Below, in pieces: positions 58,407 to 64,000 of a stretch of DNA of 64,000 bases. Origin of the DNA: Zoroaster sp. YZ-2022. Lineage: Eukaryota; Echinodermata; Asteroidea; Forcipulatida; Zoroasteridae. The stretch spans positions 7,700,761 to 7,764,760 of the forward strand of contig CM055823.1 in assembly GCA_029582265.1 (NCBI GenBank). Reading direction: 5' to 3'. Within the stretch, counting starts at the first letter, position 1; every line of letters begins with the position of its first letter. A program made the translations under genes and the position numbers. Below the pieces are notes generated by a model. The model searched no databases. It had not been told where the DNA came from and worked only from the letters and a program-made list of their open reading frames with translations.

Positions 58407-61400
58407 ATTGTCCCTTTAATATGATGTCACACCATGGAGGAAGGAAAACTTCCTCCATGGTCACACCAAGGAGTTTATTGTCGTCATGGTACATCATTTA
58501 TGATCATTTAATTCTTTTTTTTTCAGTGGGCTGCAGCAAAATGTTGGATTCCTTCACAGTGAAGGATCATGAAGGGAAGCTCTACTGTAGTACTTGCCAC
58601 GGCAAGAACTTTGGCCTCAGTGGTTATGGTTATGGTCTTGGAGCTGGTACCTTAAGCACAGAAGGAGCCATTGGGTAAGTCTGCTGCCTTGACCAAGGCA
58701 TACTACATTTTGGCTAGTACTTGATCACCGACTGCAGATTCTGAGAGCCATGCAAGCAAGCTGGCTGTGCCAAATAACCCCCTTTTTTCCAGGGGTTTTT
58801 CTTCAATAGGATCACCCCAACACATGTTGTGCCTTTTATAAAAGTTAATAAACTCCTTGGTGGTACATAATACTGTGTTTGGCAAATAATTTTGGATCCA
58901 CTATTACATGGTCGAGCGGTTTAGTGCATCGGATTTGTGTTCTGATGGCTGAGTCGTCAGAATGTGGGTTCGAATCCCAGTCGTGACCATGGTGCTTGTG
59001 TCCTTGAGCAAGACACATACCATAATTACTTCTCTCCACCCAGGGGTAAAATGGGTACCTGTGAGATCAGAGTTGGTTGTTGTGTTTGATTAGCCCTATA
59101 TGCGCTGTAATGGCAGCAATTGAGCTGTATACTCCCCAGCGAGCTGAGATGGTTTCAGGAATGATTTATGAGCCTGATGAGCATGGGTAATAATATAATG
59201 CACCTTGAGCACCAGTTTGGTGGATACGTGCGCTATATAAGTCAACATTATTATTATTATTATTATTATTACATGTATTTTTAATTGCCAACAGCAGTTT
59301 CTTACAGCCACTCGAGCAAGCTGGCCGCGCCAGATGGATACACGTCGATTTTTGCAGAAGGGGAGGGGTGTTGTTGTTCCATAGCATCACCTTCCCCCAC
59401 CCCACCTTTAAAAATTAATTTTAGACCCACCATTGTTTTCAAATATTGAAACAATTTTCAACATTTTCATCAAATAAGTCCAACATTTACAAAAATCCCT
59501 CCAAAACGGATTTTTGATTTTGAACAGAGTATTGACCATATTTATCACAATTTGTTCACATGGCCTTGTTGATATTTATCTTCTTTTTTAGGAGTAAACC
59601 AGCAAGCGAGACTTCCTATACAGCAGCGGGTAAGGGAGCAGGTGGCTCACAATTTGGTGGTTCTGACAAATGCCCTCGATGTGGAAAATCTGTGTATGCT
59701 GCTGAGAAAGTTGTGGGTGCAGGACAGGTTTGTGAACACTTATTATGCATGGACACTAGAGGGCGCTGCAGGGATTATTTGTCAGGGTCATCAGTTGTCT
59801 TTGAGTACACAGTGAAATATTTAAAAAGTGGCGGGGGATGTACATGCATGTAGTTTTACCCTCCTACTACTACAAGGGTCAAAATCAGTCAAAATGTTGA
59901 TATACTTGCCAAGGTATATGTAGTGCACTTAAAAGTCAAACACTGTCAAACCTTACGTGTAATAAGTACATTTATAGGTCAAAATGAGTTGACCGTTTTT
60001 GACTGGTAAAAGCATCGTCTTGTGTTGTTCAGCGTTGTCAAAATGACAGTAAAAACCAGTCAAAAATGCCCCTGTGTGCACATTTGGGTCAACAGTCAAA
60101 AAAGGCAGTTGACTGGTTTTGACCTTTTTTCAAATTAGGGCCACTTTTTAGTGTTCGTCGTGACAATACAATGTCACACATTTATTTCCATGTTGGCAAC
60201 AACTTAATCCATAATCGGACCTCTGTAGTAACTTCCCACTGTGCACCAAGAGTAGGAGGGTTAACCCTCCTACTATTGATGCACTTTAGTGGAAAGTTGC
60301 TGAAGAGGTCAAAACCAGTCAACTGCCTTTTTTGACTGTTGACCCAAATGTGCACACAGGGGCAATTTTGACTGGTTTTTACTGTCATTTTGACCACCCT
60401 GAACAATACCAGACAATGCTTTTACCGGATTTTCAAATTAACCCTACTACAAGGGTCAAAATCAGTCAAAATGTTGATATACTTGACAAGGTATATCTAG
60501 TGCACTTAAAAGTCAAACACTATCAAACCTTACGTGTTGTAAGTACATTTACAGGTCAAAATGGGTCGACCGTTTTTGACTGGTAAAAAGCATTGTCTGG
60601 TATTGTTCAGGGTGGTCAAAATGACAGTAAAAACCAGTCAAAAATGCCACTGTGTGCACATTTGGGTCAACAGTCAAAACAGGCAGTTGACTGATTTTGA
60701 CCTCTGTAGCAACTTCCCACGAAAGTGCAGCAATAGTAGGAGGGTTAACAAATAAATATACAAACGCTTGCTTGAAGTCATCTTAGAGAAAAGGGTATTA
60801 TTATGTAAAATTTACAACTTTTATAAAACACAAAAACATAAAAACATGTTACAGATTTTCATAATTTTCTTCAAAAATAGGAGCATCTATTGTGATGAAT
60901 CTTTCAAAGGTTCATTATTTCTTGAAAACAAGAGGAATTTTCAATATTTTGTTGCTAACGTGACAATGAAAAATGCTGAAATTTTCACAGGTTGGTTATT
61001 ATGCATCAATCTTGATTCTTATAAAGTATGAGTGCACAGACATTTTAACTAAAGAGTAAACCTGCTTTAATTTTACTCAATTTGTGTATTAACCCTCCTA
61101 TGCCCAGGCTGAAATTTGGCCCAGTCAGCACGGCACCCACAGACACTCACTTGAGTATTTTTGGTTGCATTGCCAATAGGTCAAACCACAGAGTCACACA
61201 GAGCTGTGTATGTACTTGGTTTTGGTTTGACCTCCTTGAGTGCACTGCACAAAGTCAATGGGTTGGGAGTTACATACAAATTTTGAGTGTCTTTGGGTTT
61301 GACCTCCTGTCACAGCCACATGTGCTTGCATGTATTTGAGTGCACTGCACAAAGTCAATGGGTTAAGAGAGACATACAAATTTTGAGTGTCTTTGACTGT

Positions 61401-62836
61401 TAAACCTATAGGAGGGTTAAGGGAGGTAAAAACTGACCGATGTTGTTGCCTTTATTTTTTCAGGTCTGGCATAAGTCCTGCTTCAATTGTAAAACCTGCA
61501 ACAAGAAAATTGACTCCACAACAATGTGTGACAAAGATGGGGAGATATACTGCAAAGGTAAGACAAAGATAATTATAACGCAATTGTGTCCCCTGTTTTC
61601 CTACCTTAGAGATCATGCCAACTCGACACTAAATTACAAAATTAACCAGTTCGCGTCGGGAATAAAAAAGTTTTTCTGGGCCCCTGTGCGGGTTTCTTTT
61701 TCCCACACAAACACGTTTTTGTTTGCGTGAATTTTCTTTTGGTTATGTCAATGAAACTAAGACAGGACACCCCCATTTAGCTTATTAGCATATAATTTGG
61801 CGAGTTTCCCTTGGGAATTATAGCCAGGAGGGCGTCTTTTGTGTTGCATCTTTAGAAGTCCACCGAGCCCTCTAAAGAATTCTTCATCGTATTTACACGT
61901 CATCCGAGTGGTACCGAGCGTACCGAGTAACAATGGGGGTGCACGGAAATTGGTCTATAGAAATCTTGATTCGCCAGCGGTCTGCCAGGCAATTGGTCTA
62001 TATAAATCTTTGTATACCACAGCTTTACAGATTTCAATGGAGACAAAGACAAAGGTGTGGAACAGGTTTACGAGTGCCCCCCCCCCCATGTCAAGACTCC
62101 CAGAGCGTGTTTACACGGCCCCCGCTATTGTGCCGAACAATTGCTGCGCAATAACACGTCAACCGAAGCACGAGCACTGCCAAAATGGCGTGGTTTTACG
62201 TCACCCGAAAGGACAACGGAAGCTTCCACAGCGTGAGGCCACGTCTTCCGAGCATGTCACTTTACGTGCGTGGCTCGTTGTCACGTCAACCTAGGATGCA
62301 TACAAATATTCCCGAGTTTCCTTTGGCGTGTTTTGACGCTCTCCGATCCGCGGTACAAAAAAAATTGCGTGTATACACGGCCTCAGACGCGAACTGGTTA
62401 AAACACAAAATTGGAACTGGCTGTCTGGCTTAATGATTGTCCCAGTAGGTTTCTGGGATACCTGTCGTTGGGGATTTGAATAGACAGTGATATTCAGGCC
62501 TGTAATTTCTCATCAGGATATTTCCTGATTTTAGGATCTTTTACAAATCTCCCTTTGCCTCAAAATTTTCTTGAAAGAAGAGATGTATCCACCAAGGAAA
62601 CAAATAAGTAGCCTGTAATGTGTCCAAACCTCTAGTTTCTCTTTTATGGGATGTGGAGATCCTTCTAATCCTCCAAAATTAAACATCCAGTTGACCTTAT
62701 GAGGTCTATTGGTGTAATCGTTATGTAATCTAATTTATTGATATTTATTTATTTTACAGCATGCTACGGGAGAGCGTTTGGTCCTAAGGGTTATGGATAT
62801 GGAGGAGGTGCTGGGGCCCTTACAAACACCGAATAA
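56455..62836 (+). CDS. CSRP: Two-LIM cysteine-rich protein (CRP/CSRP, muscle LIM protein type), complete
   Basis: Exons 56455-56580 (ATG 56469), 58527-58674, 59592-59727, 61464-61557 and 62760-62836 join in phase to 567 nt, 188 aa plus stop, the usual CRP size (~193). LIM1 ligands C10, C13, H31, C34, C37, C40, C58, C61 and LIM2 ligands C114, C117, H135, C138, C141, C144, C162, C165 fit the C-x2-C-x17-H-x2-C-x2-C-x2-C-x17-C-x2-C pattern exactly in both. Each LIM is followed by a glycine-rich stretch (GYGYGLGAG at ~69-77; GYGYGGGAG at 174-182), the CRP signature. CRPs bind alpha-actinin/actin and act as cofactors in nuclei of muscle cells. The vertebrate KKYGPK nuclear signal is not present after LIM1. 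The start ATG has A at -3. AATAAA overlaps the stop codon. It is a paralogue of the decayed gene at 23282. Confidence 0.94.
57158..57526. mobile_element. TTAA MITE 'A' (CCCTCCTA family)
   Basis: TTAA at 57154-57157 and 57527-57530; ends CCCTCCTAC and GTAGGAGGG. The inside repeats 'ccatttgaa/ttcaaatgg' motifs. Located in LIM intron 1. Its inverted sister is 62895-63262. Confidence 0.9.
57838..58177. mobile_element. TTAA MITE 'B' (CCCTCCTA family)
   Basis: TTAA at 57834-57837 and 58178-58181; ends CCCTCCTATAGG and CATAGGAGGG; interior unrelated to A. It is inserted exactly at the left TTAA of the older MITE 58182-58415. Inverted sister at 61093-61416. Confidence 0.9.
58182..58415. mobile_element. 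Old TTAA MITE 'E' (AGGGACAATA family) with GAT expansion
   Basis: Begins AGGGACAATATCGTCACGAT and ends GATATTGTCCCT before TTAA 58416-58419. A (GAT)25 tract (58332-58406) replaces most of the right inverted repeat. Orthologous to 25735-25955. Confidence 0.8.
58332..58406. repeat. (GAT)25 microsatellite
   Basis: 75 bp of perfect GAT units inside the right end of MITE E. Confidence 0.98.
58432..58460. repeat. 12-bp hairpin insertion
   Basis: CCATGGAGGAAG and its exact complement around GAAAA, bracketed by duplicated TCACACC (58427-58433, 58461-58467). The paralogous pseudogene intron (about 25966) lacks it, so it is a recent snap-back-type insertion. Confidence 0.85.
58908..59272 (+). repeat. 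tRNA-Leu-type SINE, full length
   Basis: 'catggtcgagcggtttagtg' head, GGTTCGAATCC B box, common body, (ATT)n tail ending near 59272. In LIM intron 2, same strand as the gene. Confidence 0.92.
59855..60260. mobile_element. TTAA MITE 'C1' (CCCTCCTA family)
   Basis: Left end TTTACCCTCCTAC (one base off TTAA), right end GTAGGAGGG before TTAA 60261-60264. The interior repeats 'gtcaaaa' and 'ccagtcaa' motifs. In LIM intron 3. Confidence 0.8.
60265..60744. mobile_element. TTAA MITEs 'C2/C3', half element inverted against a full one
   Basis: 60265-60437 is the complement of the right part of 60442-60744; TTAA lies at 60261, 60438 and 60745. Together with C1 they make a run of three related units sharing TTAA boundaries, with a strong local foldback in LIM intron 3. 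Confidence 0.8.
61093..61416. mobile_element. TTAA MITE B' (inverted copy of B)
   Basis: TTAA at 61089-61092 and 61417-61420. Interior is the reverse complement of MITE B (e.g. 'cctatgcccaggctgaaatt' here at the left, at the right in B), with a few internal rearrangements. In LIM intron 3. Confidence 0.88.
61646..62397. mobile_element. TTAA element with CCAGTTCGCGTC ends
   Basis: TTAA at 61642-61645 and 62398-62401; inverted ends CCAGTTCGCGTC and GACGCGAACTGG. More GC- and CpG-rich than its surroundings. Frames inside do not resemble a transposase. In LIM intron 4. Confidence 0.85.
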
Positions 62837-62894
62837 ATTATCCATCGGTAAAAGACAATGTGCACCTTTGGTAATTATATGATTACACAATTAA

Positions 62895-63262
62895 CCCTCC
62901 TACTGATAGACCATTTGAAACCATTCAAAATTTCCACTTTCAAAAATGCCCATTGGTTTTGTACACACATGGTGATACCATTTGAACAGTGTTGGTAGCA
63001 AGCTTTACTACCGTTCAAATCCATTCAAATGCATAGAGGGTCCATTGATTCCCCACTTAGAAGTATCCAAACAAGGTTTTGTATTAGCTGTACTACCATT
63101 TGGAAAGATCCAAACAAGGTTTTTGTATTAGCTGACCTACCATTCAAAACCATTTGGGGGAATCAATACTGTACACAGTTCTTTCGCCATTCAAAACCGC
63201 AAAAGCGAATGGTTTCAAATGGTGGATCAACTTGTATGAAAAAGGTACCAGAAGTAGGAGGG
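62895..63262. mobile_element. TTAA MITE A' (inverted copy of A)
   Basis: TTAA at 62891-62894 and 63263-63266. Reverse complement of MITE A over its whole length with minor changes. The paralogous 3' flanks of the decayed LIM gene have the empty site at 27137-27140 and, in the duplicated block, 24251-24254. Confidence 0.92.
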
Positions 63263-63524
63263 TTAATGAACTCTAAGATTGGTGAATAGTGATGGTAGCA
63301 AACATCTGACATTCGGTAATGTTTTGAGAAAATGTGAAATGTATTACAAATTTGATGGATCATAGCGGTGTTAAATTTTTCAAAATAGAATGAATGAATT
63401 TTCATAATTTTCTAGTTAATGATACAATGACTGAAGTAAGGTTCATAGTGTACATCTCACTGATACTGTATATATCTCTCTTAATAAACTTTGGATGCAT
63501 TCACGGGTATTTTACCAATGGTAT

Positions 63525-63916
63525 TAGGGCTGTGCTGGGTATCCAGATACCCGACCGAAATGGTCATTACCCGGTTCCATTTTTCGGTTCCAATTACCCA
63601 TAAACGACTTTTTAAAATTCGGACTTAACATTTGAGCGGTGCGAACAGAAATCTGTGACTCTTGAACAATGTAATGTTTACACTTTTACAGGCAATTATC
63701 TTTAAATTCAAGAGATTACACTCCAATAAAGAAAAGATCGATTTAAGTATGGTATCCTCTGTATTATAAAAGTCAAATTGTTACCATTTACAGTACATGT
63801 ATTTGTACACCACCGGAGGCATGTTTTCAACAAAAATGAAAACGGGTATCAGGGTATCCGAAGTTTCCTGATTTCGGTTATCTGGTTCCAAAAATATCCG
63901 AAAACGCACAGCCCTA
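63525..63916. mobile_element. hAT-like MITE D' (inverted copy of D)
   Basis: Ends TAGGGCTGTGC and GCACAGCCCTA, with flanks AATGGTAT (63517-63524) and AATGGTAG (63917-63924). Interior is the reverse complement of D at 55734-56133. Confidence 0.88.
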
Positions 63917-64000
63917 AATGGTAGACAAGTTCTTCAATAAGTTTCATCATAACCTGTGCAAGTCATTATAAAGCCAATTGAATGATGCACTTGCGTGATG

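Overview
This is eukaryotic nuclear DNA: AT-rich, intron-rich, full of transposons, with GT-AG introns and tRNA-derived SINEs. Gene content (two-LIM cysteine-rich protein, POFUT1, peroxisomal acyl-CoA thioesterase) together with Penelope-like and Polinton-like elements and (ATT)n-tailed SINEs suggests a marine invertebrate, perhaps an echinoderm or another invertebrate deuterostome. That assignment is an inference; no species-diagnostic gene is present.

Layout. 1-1940 (+): 3' end of a thioesterase gene of the ACOT/BAAT family. 2-9.3 kb: intergenic, with a hAT-like element (5278-7472) carrying a second one (5973-6681), each with a perfect 8-bp target duplication. 9367-19021 (+): a complete nine-exon paralogue of the thioesterase (433 aa); both copies end in the peroxisomal signal SKL. 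19.68-20.84 kb: 5'-truncated Penelope-like element with GIY-YIG endonuclease. 21.1-21.9 kb: hAT-like element carrying a SINE. 23.28-27.1 kb (+): decayed LIM-domain gene, into which a duplicated 1.2-kb block is inserted. 27.15-33.8 kb: wreck of a Polinton-like element with a minus-strand family-B DNA polymerase, a repeated cassette of unknown function, inverted terminal-type repeats and a perfect 72-bp palindrome. 34-39 kb: intergenic with small MITEs. 39445-48982 (-): complete eight-exon POFUT1 gene (456 aa). 49.9-52.2 kb: LINE fragment split by nested DNA transposons. 52.8-55.7 kb: nothing recognised. 56455-62836 (+): intact five-exon two-LIM CRP/CSRP gene (188 aa).

Exon models were assembled by hand from splice sites. 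All three complete models keep phase across every junction and have total lengths divisible by three, which is the main reason for confidence in them.

The genes do not form one pathway: the thioesterases would act on acyl-CoAs in peroxisomes, POFUT1 adds O-fucose to EGF repeats in the ER, and CRP proteins act on actin and in nuclei, classically in muscle. What unites the window is tandem duplication (thioesterase, LIM gene) and dense transposon colonisation, especially TTAA-flanked piggyBac-like MITEs. The most unusual structure is around the intact LIM gene, where transposon pairs lie in nested, mirror-image order (D-A-B ... B'-A'-D') although each copy has its own target-site duplication.
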